This document shows positions 48,170-59,334 of a DNA stretch of 64,000 bases, in pieces. Below the pieces are notes generated by a model. The model ran no database searches. It had not been told where the DNA came from and was given only the letters and a program-made list of their open reading frames with translations. The first letter of the stretch is position 1; the number at the start of each line of letters is the position of its first letter. The position numbers and the translations under genes are program-made. Origin of the DNA: Telopea speciosissima (taxonomy: Eukaryota > Streptophyta > Magnoliopsida > Proteales > Proteaceae). The stretch spans positions 24,587,784-24,651,783 of the forward strand of contig NC_057921.1 of NCBI RefSeq assembly GCF_018873765.1, written 5' to 3'.

Positions 48170-48961
48170 AGAGACTTACCTCGACATTTGCTCTGGTGAT
48201 TGCGCATGCGAAGCAGCGTCTTTATGACAACGAAGATGTGCGCAGGAAGGCATGAAACGATATGTATATGAAACCAGAGAGAGAGGGATTGTAGATTTGT
48301 AGTCACAACGAATGGAAGGCAAAGAGAACATTGAGCTTTAGGGTTATACTTGAGAGTCTTGAAAGTTGAGAGTTGAGAGACCGAGAATCCGAGATTTCAG
48401 TTTTCAAAGAGGTTTTTGGCTTTCCAAGTTTCCATCGAGACTTTTGGCTTTCCTATCTTTTTTTTGTCTTATTTACATTTTTACTTGTGGCTTTCCATCG
48501 AGACTTTTGGCTTTCCATCTAGACTTTTGGCTTTCCTAATTCTTTTTTTTTTGTCTTATTTACATTTTTTATGTATTTCTACTTTTTGTTTTGTTTTTAT
48601 ATGTTTTTTTAATAGGTATATGATAACATCTATCATAGGCAAATAGTAATATATATAAAACAATCATATTTTCTAACTTACTAGCTACTAAGTTATAAAT
48701 ATAAATAAAATACAAAATCCAAGAAGGCAACTTAAACGGATAGACAGCTACGAATATTTTATTTCGGATATTTTAATACCGTCGGATAGCTAAACGAATC
48801 GAATAATAATCGATCGGAAACATGGATTACCATATTTGTATTTGATTAGTTTTGGACGGATTCAGATAGTTTCCGGATAGTGAATTTCCGAATACGAATC
48901 CTCATAAACGAATACGAACCCGGATCGAATACGGATTTTCGACTATCCGTTTACATCTCTA
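47439..48961. mobile_element. non-autonomous hAT element, 1523 bp
   Basis: Perfect 17-bp terminal inverted repeats (TAGAGATGTAAACGGAT at the left, complement at the right) and a perfect 8-bp target duplication AGTCTGAG at 47431-47438 and 48962-48969, diagnostic for hAT. Subterminal sequence is crowded with GAATTCG and CGGATA words in both orientations. No transposase ORF is present. A GA microsatellite is inside. The insertion site is in the LINE ORF1 linker. Confidence 0.9.
48116..48174. repeat. AG microsatellite inside hAT element
   Basis: About 29 AG dinucleotides with one G slip at 48150-48151. Confidence 0.95.
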
Positions 48962-49345
48962 AGTCTGAGTCTGAGGTTGGTTCGGTTGTGGGTGTGGAAT
49001 AGGGGTGCAACTAGAGTGTGGTTTGGTCTTTGGAGTCAGGGGACGTGGTGCCTGACCCCATGGTTGAGGTCAATATGGATAGGGATCAGTGAAGGAGAAG
49101 GGCCACAGTTGCCCCTAACCATGGTGGTGGAGGCAGAGAGGTACATCATCGCGTGGAGGCTTGGTTGCGAATGCGGACTCTTCGGATATGATTAGAACTT
49201 GCCGCTTGTACTATGAAATTCAAGCTGTTGATGCGGCAGCCAGGGGTATTCCTATTGTCTCGGAAGACGGGGAAATAATGTCTAAGACAGCTAAGAAAAA
49301 AGGTCAGTCTAAAAAGACTGACAAAACCAATTCCTCTAAGTGTTG

Positions 49346-52300
49346 ATGAAGGTCCTCTTCTGGAATAAAAGGGGGGGGGGTGAAGAAGAGCCTTAAGCAA
49401 AATTTTGAAAGATCTTTCTCCTGATGTGCTTTGTTTGGCAGAGCCGAAGATCAATGTCGATAAATTCCCAGTTCTATTTTTCAACAAAAGAGGCTTTGCA
49501 GTGGATGTCATAGCAAACTCTCGTAGGGATGATTGTCCTAACGTGTGGGTCATTTGGAAATCTCATTTTCTTTGGCCCTCTATTATTGCTTCTTCTTACC
49601 AGCATCTATCTATTGGGATGGATTGGTTGGGCCAAAGGGCGTACATTTTGTTTGTTCATGCGAATTGTTTTCACGCAAGGAGGAGGGACCTCTGGCTTGA
49701 ACTTGTGAATTTGGCTTCTTTTTAGGTTCCTTGGTGTGTAGTGGGTGATTTCAACGCGACCTTGCTATCTAATGAAAAGAGAGGCCCAGGTCGTTTCAAT
49801 CTCGGGTCGTCGGTGGATTTCCAGGCAATGATTGATTCTTGTTCCTTGATCCAAGCTCCCTCTCAGGGAAATTTTTTTACCTGGTCAAATAATAGAAGGA
49901 GAGGTAATATTGCTGCGGTCCTTGACCGAGGTTTCTTCTCTCAAAGATGGTTGGCTTTGTTTCATTATTGTGCTTAGAGAGTGCTTCCTCGTATTGCTTC
50001 GGAACACTCTCCTATTTTGATGTTTTTTGAGTATGTTCCTAGACAGGCGAATTGCCCATTTTGCTTTCACAAGTTCTGGGTTGAGCATGATGAGTTCTTG
50101 AGGGTGGTGTCGGATTATTGCAGAGTGTGATTGTTGGCAATCCTTTAATTGAATTTTTTAAGCTCAAGGGTCTTAAACAAGTTCTTCGGTCTTGGTCCAG
50201 AATTGCTTTCCCCAATATTAATCTGGCGTTTAAAGCTGCTGAATCTAAATTAAAAGAAGTGCATGTAGGCGAATATTGAGAGGAATGGCATGTCTAATAG
50301 TCTTTTTGATCAAGAAGCGGATGCTAAGACGTCGTTGTTAAAAGCTACTGAGCTTCATGAGAAGCTGTGGGTGGAAAAATCAAGAATTAGATGGCTTAAA
50401 GAAGGGGATAGAAAGGAGAATAGCGAGCTAATCTCTAACTAGGCTGATATTGCTGACTATGTAGTTAGTTTTCAGGAATCTTTTCGTAAAAAAGTCCCCC
50501 TTTCCACTCATTGTGACCTTCTTGATTTTATCCTGAGTGAGATTGATGATGTGGATAATATGTGTTCGGAGATGATCCCCTCATTGGAGGAAATCAAATC
50601 TGTTGTTTGGGATCTAGATTCGGATAGCTTCCTTGGCCCGGATGGCTTTCCAGGTGCTTTCTGTAGGAAATGTTGGGAGGTGGTGTCCCACGATTTTTGT
50701 GCTGTAGTTAAATATGTATTATCTTCTGGAAAGCTTCCCTAGGGGGGGTCAATAATTGTTTTATCACCCCAATTCCAAAAATTGAAGGGGCTCAGTCTCT
50801 AGATAAATTCAGGCCTATTTGTATGGGCAATTTTCTGTATAAAACTATATAAAAAATTATGGCGATGAGGTTGACGGTTAAGCTCCCCGGTTGGTGTCTA
50901 AGGAGCAAGGAACTTTTCTAAAAGGGAAGATTATCTCGGATAATATTAGCATGACCTCTGAGTTGGTGAATATTATGTTCTCGACTACTAGAGGTGGGGG
51001 GATGGGAATTAAGGTTGATATTTAGAAGACATATGATACTCTTTCCTGGGATTTCCTGTTTTCTATGCTAACGAAATTGGGTTTTTCTGAGACTTGGGTG
51101 GGATGGATTTACCAGTTCCTTCTCTCCTCTAGAATTTCTGTATTGCTTAATGGTGGTCCGGTAGGTTTTTTTGGAGTTGAAAGGGGTCTTGAGTAGGGTG
51201 ATCCGATCTCTCCTATGCTTCTTATTTTGGCGGAAGAGGTGCTTTGTAGAGGGCTTCGGGCCTTATTATCTTCCAAAAAGATTAAAGCTCTGCTGGGTCC
51301 GAGAGGGGTTGTTACTCCTACCCACCTTTTATTTGCTAACGACATATTTATTTTCATGAATGCTTCCAGCAGGTACATCGATAACCTGAAGTCTTTCCTG
51401 GTGAAATATCAGGATTATTCGGGTTAGAAGATTAATCTTGAAAAAAGCAAGTTATTCTTTGGCAAGGTCTTTGTGCAGAGGTGTAATAGGATCTCAAATG
51501 ATCTTGGTATTCCTGTTTGTTCCCTGCCTACAAAGTACCTGGGTGTGGAAATTTTTAAGGACCATGTCAAACGTGAGCATATTCTTCCTCTATTGGACAA
51601 AATCAAGGCGTGGCTTTCAGGTTGGAAAGGGAGATTACTCTTGTTTGCTGGGCGTGTGGAGCTAGTCAAATCTGTGATTGGAGGCATTCTGATTCATAAC
51701 CTTTTCATTTATTGGTGGCCTGATTCCTTGGTGAATACTCTAGAGAGGTGGTGGATGAGGAACTTTATTTGGGCCAGGGATGCAGATTCTAGTAAAAAAA
51801 TTACAGTTAAATAGGATTTGGTTTGCAAGCCTAAATCTGAAGGAGGGCTGGGAGTTTGGTGTATGCGGGATGTGAATAAGGCACAAATGTGCAAGCTTGT
51901 TTGGCAAATAAAACAAGGTCAATCAAATTTGGGTGGTTTTATGAGAGCCAGAATTTTGAATCTTGATGGCTCTTTGAAGAGAGTTTACAAATCTTCGTCT
52001 ATTTGGCCTGGTATCAAATGACTTTGGGACTTGGTGTCAGCTTTTGAAAGAAGGGCGGTGGGTAATGGCTCAAGGATCTTGTTTTGGTTTTATAAATGGC
52101 TAGATCTGGCTTCATCATGGAGATATCTTCTTTAGATCCACAAGTGTTTAAGGGCTTCTAAAGCAAGGTGTCTGATTTTATTCTCGAGGATCGCTAGAAT
52201 TTGCCTCAAGTGGAGTTGGATTTTTTGAAAGCTACTTTTGATTCAGTGACGCAGATTAGCATCCCTCCCTCAATGTTGGCTGACAAGTGCTTTTAGACTC

Positions 52301-53390
52301 TTAATCCAGTCAGGGTGTTCACGATGAAATCTGCTTGGGAAGAAATTTGGGTGAAAAATCCAAAGCTGCCGTGGTGTCCTTTGGTTTGGAATAAAAGGCT
52401 TCTTCTTCGGCATTCTATTTTTGGTTGGAGGATCCACCATGGTAAATTACCCACTGATGACTTAGTTAAGAAGTTTGGTGTTCCCCTCCCTCTAGATGTG
52501 GTTTTTGCTTGCTGGCTGAGGAGTCTATTCACCATTTGTTTTGTGAGTGTCCTTTCACTAAATTCTTATCGTCCTCTTTCTCAAGTTTATTCAGGATCAG
52601 TTGGCAGCGGCATGATTATTTTTTGAAGTTGAGTTCTTGGTGGAAGGGTATGGCAAAATTAGTTTTGCTCAAAGAAGTGTGGGTATGTGGCCTTATCATT
52701 ATTTCTTATTTTATTTAACTGGAAAAAAATAATAGAAGATTGATAGTTAACGCAGCAATCAATCCCAAGTTTGGGGTCTGATTCGAAGGGAGATTATGGT
52801 TCATTTCTCGTCTTTTTCTTGCCAGTTGGTTTTGATTGAAGATGTCTTTCTGGGAAGAAGCTTGAATATCTCTTTGAGACCCCGTGGCCTTACTCGGTTT
52901 TTGGAAGTTTATTGGTCTCGGCCTTTCCCAGGATGTATTAAATTAAAATCGATGGCTATTCGCTGGGTAATCTAGGTAGATCAGGGGCAGGAGGTGTCTT
53001 TCGGAATGCGGATGCTTAGATTATTTTTTTGGCGTTGCAACTAATTTTGAGGCAGAATTCCATGCTTTAATCCTGGGTTTGGAATTTGCTAAATCCCAAG
53101 GCCTTTCAAATCTTCGGATTGAGTGTGATTCGGTGGCTGTTTTCTTGTTGGTGTCGCAGGATGTTGTCCCCTGGTTTCTTTGGCAACGCTGGTATGGACT
53201 TCATTCTTATTCAATTGTTTGGAAGATCTTTCACTTTTTCCGGGAAGCAAATCCTATTGCTGATTTTTTGGCTAAATCAGCGGCAGCTCAACAAAATTCT
53301 TCGGTGATGATGACTTTTTCGGCTCTGTTTCAGAATGACCTTGCTTTGGACGCTCAGGGTAGACCGAGATTCAGACTTGTTTACTCTTGA
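49346..53390 (+). pseudogene. LINE ORF2 (endonuclease, reverse transcriptase, RNase H), disrupted
   Basis: It begins MKVLFWN at 49346 and is thrown out of frame by a run of ten G near 49370. Endonuclease blocks: LAEPKINVDKFP, VGDFNATLLSNEKRG (about 49741) and SEHSPIL (about 50000). RT: FLGPDGFPGAFC, ITPIPKIEGAQSLDKFRPIC, VSKEQGTFLKGKIISDNI, GDPISPML, then LLFANDIFIF (about 51328), where the catalytic FADD motif reads FAND. A zf-RVT-like block (52315-52560) and RNase H-like block (53050-53370, with FREANPIADFLAKSAA) follow. More than fifteen stops and several frameshifts exclude activity. Confidence 0.85.
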
Positions 53391-53998
53391 GTTCCTTTCT
53401 ATTTTTGTTCATTTGGCCTTTTGTTTCGCCCTGCTGATGGCAATGCTGAAGGTGGGGAGAATAATTGGTGTTTTTTGCAGGATTGTTTTCCTTTCCAGTG
53501 TCTTTGTACCTTTCTTGTTTCTTGGCGTTTATTTATATGATCTTTTAGCAAAAAAATAAAAATAAAAATAAGTAGTTATGGAAGTTAAGGCCACCCTTGA
53601 AGTTTGATTGGTTATAACCGATGAGAATTTGTAAATTTATCTTTTCGTAGGAGTAGGATTAGAGTTAAAGTTAGAGAAGGGTTTCTTTCTACAAATCCTC
53701 TTAGGAGGTTTTATTATGCATTGTTCATCGTTTAATGAAAAGAGAAAAACTTATTTGAACTTGAAGTCTATTTCAATCATCCATCTTTGTTCAGTCAAGT
53801 TTAAGCAAAGTCCTTGGATTACCAAGGCCGGAGTTGAATCTTCATTGCCTAGAAGTTTTATATTTTTCTGGATTTGGAACGGTCTATTGACCGAAAGAAA
53901 ACAGGGAAACATTTTTGGCATACCTGGTGGGACACTCCTCAATTGAGATGGCACATAGAATGAATACAAGGGCAAATTCATAGTTGTGAAATGAAGGA

Positions 53999-55931
53999 GT
54001 GGGAGACTCCAATTCAGTAGAAAATGAAGAGCAGCAGGTCGCAGTGATGCTTGGGAACAGAGATGAAGAAAATGTTGTCCGACAGTTAGTGGCGGAATTG
54101 CAAGGTTGTTTACGCCCCATGACAGATGATATGCAACAAATAGTGGCCACAATGACTCAAGCATCGGTCGCAATGGCTCAATCATCTGTTGCTATGACCC
54201 AATCGTATAATGGGCAACAAGCCCGTTTCAAGCAACTTATTTCATTAGCGGCGACTTAGCATCAATCACAAACAGGAGGCCAATTGCAGTTTGGCCAAGG
54301 CCTTATCACTCAGGCACCTATTATTATTAGAGCAAGCAATGGTCAACCAGTTGAATAGACCGTGCACGTTGGTGCTCTAAATCAGTCGAACGGTGTTGGT
54401 GGAAATACTAGGGGCATGAACTCCCAAGACCCAATTGCCGTACCTATGGCTCAAACCGTTAATTTGCAATGATCGGGGCAAATGCGGTACCAATTAGTGG
54501 TCTTAATGCAGGAGGACAACCACTTGGACGCGGAAACAATGGTTTTAACCAGAGTCCAAATACTCCTCAAATTGATCAACCACAAGTATATGAGAGACGC
54601 CCGGCTTTGGGGCCGGTCAATCCAGTGAATCAGGTATTTTTCAATCAAGGAGAATTAATTCGTTTAATACAAGAGCATATTAACCAATTGTTTAGACTGA
54701 TTACACGTCTAGTGTATAGGAAACATTACCCTGAACACTTGGACTTAAAAGATTCCTGTCGAAATCTTAAAATTCCAGAATTTACAAAATTCTTTGGTGA
54801 AGATAACATGTCAACCATTGAACACATTATAAGGTTTATGGTCAAAATGCAGGAATCTGGGAACAAATGATATTTTGAAGTTAAGGCTCTTTCTAAAATC
54901 TTTGACTAGATCAGCCTTTACATGGTATATCAATTTTTCTACAAATTCGGTGCAGAACTGGAGGGAAATGGAAGACCGTTTCCATAGTTTTATTGAATAG
55001 AACCAACGATATTCATGGCAGATTTGGCTAGAATGTGCCAGCTACCGAACGAATCAGTAGATAAATTTGTTAATAGATTCAAGCTTACATGGTATAGATG
55101 TCCTACTGTTTTGCAAAAATTTGAATATACTAAGATGGCTCTTGGTGTTTTAACTTTTGAATTAAAGAAAAGTTTTGCTGGTCAAGAATTTTCAAACCTT
55201 AGCCAACTTATGGCACAAGCCACAAATTATGAGATCCTTCTTCGAGAAGAACATCGAAAAGCATCGGCCTTAGGAACCTATTATAAGCAACCAAGCTATG
55301 ACCTAGCTATCATGGATTCTGGGGATGGTAAAACGATTACTTTTGCTGACCTTAGTTCTAGTGAGGAAGATGATTCTGAGGTTGAAGTAAGTGTGACTGA
55401 AATCGTGTTAGGAAAACCTTATACTTGTAAGGTTTTAGCCCATTCTGATGAACGGCCGAGGCAGAATACAACACCCAGACCCATGCAAACAAAGGGTTTT
55501 GATTCTAGGAATAGATACCCTTATGATATACCCAAAGCTGAAACAATCTTTGATCAGTTTCTTAAAGACAAGCAATTTAAGTTGTCAGAAGGGCATCAGA
55601 TCCCTTCCCCAGATGAGATCAAGGTAAAAGGTTTTGTAAATGGCACAACTCTTACATTCATTATACTAATACCTGTATTGTATTGCAGATGGCTTTGCAG
55701 CGAGCGATCAATGATGGTCGCTTAAAATTTCTGGATAAAGCTAAGAGTGATATGGTGGTAGACAAAGATCCATTTCCAGCAACAGTCAACATGGTAAGTG
55801 TAGAATTTCTAGGAATACAACCGTCTAAGAAGGGTGATCCTGTGGTCAGTCTATGGCATATGCAACAACATGCCGAAGGGAAGATAATGGTCAATAGGAT
55901 CGAGAAAGAGAAAAATCACAAAAAAATTTAG
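53999..55931 (+). pseudogene. Tat gypsy gag
   Basis: The opening MGDSNSVENEEQQVAVMLGN leads to Gln-rich repeats, then the capsid region: NLKIPEFTKFFGEDNMSTIE (about 54761), then from 55015 MADLARMCQLPNESVDKFVN and FELKKSFAGQEFSNLSQLM. A nucleocapsid-like CKWHNSYIHYTNTC stretch lies at about 55633-55675 in a shifted frame, followed by MALQRAINDGRLKFLDKAK. The 236-codon open segment 55015-55725 is the best preserved part. Frameshifts near 54470 and 55630 and stops at 54257 and 54868 break it. Confidence 0.8.
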
Positions 55932-57103
55932 TTCATGGCACAGAGCTTGGCCTAAAACCTGGAGGTAAACATGGCTGTGAAACTCGAACAAATCTCACTC
56001 CTGATCGACGTCATGATCAGTAAAGAAGTAGATATGATCGGTCTCGAGACCGATATGAAAGGCATCAAGGGAGGTTTTCTCCTTGACTGGTAGAGTATCA
56101 TTGTTTAGATTGATACCAATGATTTGACAGAAGCAGGATCTCTCGATCACTTAGGTCAAGGGATAGAGGTAGACCGATGAATTATCCTTTGGTTAAAGAT
56201 CGTATTGCCAGACCACCAGCTACAACGTCAGGGTGACTCAAATCAGTGATAGCCAGGTCTGTAGGGGGGTTTTATTTGAGAATGGTCAGAGATTCAGGAC
56301 CGGAATGGACACCATCGTCTGGTAAAACCAAAGATAGAAGAGCATAGAGGGAGTCGTTGGAACATTGTTAGGTATCCGAAGTTCCCTTTTGATGGTGGCG
56401 TAGGGATGACCAAGACTCAGAAGAGACGTTGCTAGAGGCAACAAGCCGCGGCACGATGCCAGAAGGAAGGTCAGGGTCAGAAAGTAGTGAAGGAACATAA
56501 CCAAGGTCAAGATCAAGGGTTACAGAAGAAAGGAACTCCGTTGTCAGATGTTAAAGTTCTTGAAAGAAAAGTCAACGGAAATAATTCTGTCAACAAGGAA
56601 GTAGAAAGAGTTAGTTCCAACCAAGGCAAAGAGAAATCAGAGGATGGGAGTTGTTAAGTGGAGCAAAAGGTTAATCCAGAATTTTTACCTCTTAGGGGCA
56701 CCTCTGATTATTGACAACAACAATATACTAATGACAGTGAATTTGAGGAGTAAGTAAAGCTATTGACAGGAACAGTCCCTATAAACATACCAATTAATAT
56801 GGTGTATCTTCTTCCAATGGTTTTTCTATCAAATCCAGAACAAGTATTTGAGTTGGATGAGGAAATTGAAGAAGAAGGTGGGCTATAAATTATTGGATTT
56901 GATGTAGATAATCAATTTGCTGTGCAACACCGATAACTGATTTCGGTCAGAAGTTGGAATTTGCCAGACCGAAGTTAAACGGTCGGTGAAGTAGCAAGTG
57001 GCGGTTAAACAAACATTTGTGAAAGCACAACCAGGAGTAATCTTTGAGAAACCAAGCCCAAAAAATGACTCAACAATTGAAGCCATTGTATGTCAATTAA
57101 CAA
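55932..57103 (+). other. gag-protease linker of Tat element, decayed
   Basis: Arg/Asp-rich low-complexity coding remnants (DRYERHQGRFSPW-like at about 56050) with many stops, as in the linker between gag and protease of Tat elements. No domain is recognised. Confidence 0.45.
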
Positions 57104-57406
57104 ATGGATGGCAAGCCTGTTACAAGAGTGCTTATTGACAATGGTGCGGCTGTGAATATTCTCCCAGCACGCATTCTGAAGAAGTTAAATAAAGATGAAG
57201 GTGATTTTATTAAAGTAGATGTTGCGGTTACTAACTTCTTGGGAGCAGCAAGTAGACCGAAAGGCATTTTGCCTATGGAGCTAAAGGTGGGTGACCATGT
57301 ATCAATGACAGCTTTTTTTGTGATGGATGCAATGGACAATTATAATGCCTTTCTTGGTCGTGACTGGATCCATGCCAACAGTTATGTCCCTTCATCTCTT
57401 CACTAA
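57104..57406 (+). pseudogene. Tat gypsy aspartic protease
   Basis: Open 100-codon segment: VLIDNGAAVNILPARIL carries the retropepsin active site as DNGA, then FLGAASRPKGILPMELKVGD and YNAFLGRDWIHAN, the conserved C-terminal LGRDWI block. The DNG variant in place of D-S/T-G is common in plant Tat-type proteases. Stops separate it from gag and RT. Confidence 0.85.
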
Positions 57407-57861
57407 ATTTTAGTTTTCTAAACAGATGGTGGAGAAGTTGAATGGGTCCCAGCAGACAATAGGCCTTTTCTGGTTAATGCCAGTCATGCAGAGGCCAAAT
57501 TCTATGAAGGAAAGATCGGCCCAATTAGATTTATTGGGAAAGATGGTTATGGAAAACCAGCTGTAATGAGTACAATCACAACTATGATAGAAGACGAAAA
57601 GCAACTTGGTTATGCCATGTATGAGTTGTTTAAGCCGTCTTGTATTGAAGGGCAGTGTTTGGAGTTTGATAATTCATATGGCTGATCAGATTCAAAAGAA
57701 TGAGGCCGTAGAGAGTATTAAGAGGCGGCTTTTGTTATTTGGCCCTGAACAAAAGGTGGCTGATGGTTCAGCTTCCACAACCGATTACACTTATGAAAGC
57801 CTTCAGATCGAAGATCTTCAGCCAACCCCGTGCAGAAACCTTGGCCTAAGTACAAGATCCT

Positions 57862-58827
57862 TTGGTAGAATTAAATTTAGGTACAGAGGATAATAAGAGG
57901 CCAACTTTTGTAAGTGGTTTGCTGGAGCCCGAATTCCATGCAAAGCTTGTAACTTTTTTGACTGAATATAGAGATTGCTTTGCTTGGGATTATCCTGAGT
58001 TGCCTGGCCTTGACCAAAAATTAGTGGAACATCATCTTCTTATTAAAAAAGATTTCAGACCAATCAAACAATTATCCAGACATAAGGCTCCTGAGGTAGT
58101 TGTGAAAGTTAAAGAGGAAATTGAACGATTACTTGGAGCAAGGTTTATTCGAACCGCTCATTATGTTGAATGGTTAGCCAATATCGTTTCGGTCATAAAG
58201 AAAAATGGCAAACTTAGAGTGTGTATTGATTTTAGAGATTTAAATTCTACAACACCAAAGGATGAATATCCAATGCCGATAGTTGATATGTTAGTAGATT
58301 TGGCTTCAAAATATCAAATTGTTTCTTTCATGGATGGACATTCAGGGTACAATCAAATTTTCATTGCAGAAGAAGATGTTTCAAAAATCCCATTCAGATG
58401 CCCTAGAGCGTTGGGAACATACGAATTGGTGGTGATACTATTCGGCCTTAAAAATGCAGGGGAAACATACCAACAAACCATGAATACAATCTTTTCATGA
58501 TATGATCGGTAAGTTTTTGGAGGTCTACATTGATGATGTTGTCATTAAGTCCTCAGAAGAGACCGATCACCTTGATCATTTACAAAATCATTTGAAAGAA
58601 TGCAGCATCATGGCTTGAAGATTAATCCACTAAAGTGTGCCTTTGGTGTGTCTGTTGGGAAATTTTTAGGGTTTCTTGTTCATCAAAAAGGCATTGAAGT
58701 GGATAAGAATAAAACTAAAGCCATTATGCAAGCTGCTGCTCCTAGGAACAAAAATGAATTGCAGAAGTTTTTGGGGCAGGTGAACTTTCTGCGAAAATTT
58801 ATTGCTAATTCAACTGGTCGAGTTTGA
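57862..58827 (+). pseudogene. Tat gypsy reverse transcriptase
   Basis: From FLTEYRDCFAWDYPELPGL the RT core runs through KKNGKLRVCIDFRDLN, DEYPMPIVDMLVD and FMDGHSGYNQIFIAEED to LKNAGETYQQTMNTIF (stop at 58498). A frameshift near 58495 moves the catalytic YIDDVV to another frame (about 58528-58545). The connection domain HGLKINPLKCAFGV and KFLGFLVHQKGIEVD follows at 58603-58827. All three catalytic aspartates remain recognisable, but the frame is broken at least twice. Confidence 0.9.
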
Positions 58828-58842
58828 GCTTTTTCGCCATTA

Positions 58843-59332
58843 TTGAAGTTTTGGTTAGATGAAGAATTTCAATGGAACGAAGTTCACCAAAAGGCTTTTG
58901 ACGAAATTAAGAGGTACTTAGTAAAATCTCCTGTGCTTATGCCTCCTCGAAAAGGGTTTCCTCTTAAATTGTACATTTCTGCGCCTGAAGAATCTGTTGG
59001 GAGCCTCTTAGCCCAAGATAATGAGGCCAGTTTTGAACAAGCTGTGTATTATTGAACATTGTCTTAGTTTAACATCTTGGACATTGAAATTTGATGGTTC
59101 AAGGACTGAAGAGTCTACCGGCGTAGGGATAGTCATTACATCCCCTACTGGAGCTGAAACTCGCTTTGCCTTTCAATTATGTTTCCCTTGTTCAAAAAAT
59201 CAGGCCGAATACAAAACCTCAATAATTGGCCTGAATGTCCTTCAAGAAATGAAGGTTAGAACAATAGAAATAACTTCGCAAATTGTTATTAAACAATTGG
59301 CTGGAGAATACCATTGCAAAGTGAATCATTAA
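58843..59332 (+). pseudogene. Tat gypsy truncated RNase H joined to archaeal-type RNase H
   Basis: The first part, KFWLDEEFQWNEVHQKAFDE to LYISAPEESVGSLLAQDNEA and EQAVYY, is the start of the standard gypsy RNase H. It breaks at about 59055 and is followed at once by WTLKFDGSRTEESTGVGIVI and NQAEYKTSIIGLNVLQEM, the second, archaeal-type RNase H. The body of the first RNase H (normally over 100 residues) and the spacer are missing, so an internal deletion joined the two domains. The frame shifts at the junction. Confidence 0.8.
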
Positions 59333-59334
59333 TT

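Larger units (their letters stand above)
45874..49345 (+). pseudogene. LINE ORF1 (nucleic-acid-binding, DUF4283 and zinc knuckle), disrupted
   Basis: Pieces in shifting frames read KLSSYAAAVGGGARKVNIDS, then IPQADYEQSLARFQFALIG (46160-46220), the DUF4283-like block continuing to VWVRFLDLLFEYWHENVL and VIGWPVALDRRTHNGVMG, and a CCHC knuckle CSYCKRVGHVSNGC at about 46733-46775. A Gly-rich linker follows, then Asp/Glu-rich sequence. The hAT element splits the linker after 47438; the frame resumes after 48969 and ends in the Lys-rich KTAKKKGQSKKTDK at 49345. It would bind LINE RNA in the RNP. Several stops and at least two frameshifts are present. Confidence 0.8.
45870..53571 (+). mobile_element. 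LINE (L1-like plant retrotransposon), decayed
   Basis: Plus-strand ORF1 (DUF4283-type with CCHC) precedes ORF2 (endonuclease, RT, zinc-binding zf-RVT, RNase H) and a 3' end with an A-rich tail at 53550-53571 (AAAAAATAAAAATAAAAATA). ORF1 is interrupted by an hAT element (47439-48961). Many stops and frameshifts make it inactive. The 5' end is not sharply defined. A truncated sister copy is at 24530-24880. Its 3' end lies within or beside the LTR-like leader of the next gypsy element. Confidence 0.9.

Noticed and set aside
48004-48306. ORFs with Arg-Glu or Leu-Ser repeats
   Set aside because: They are translations of the AG microsatellite inside the hAT element.
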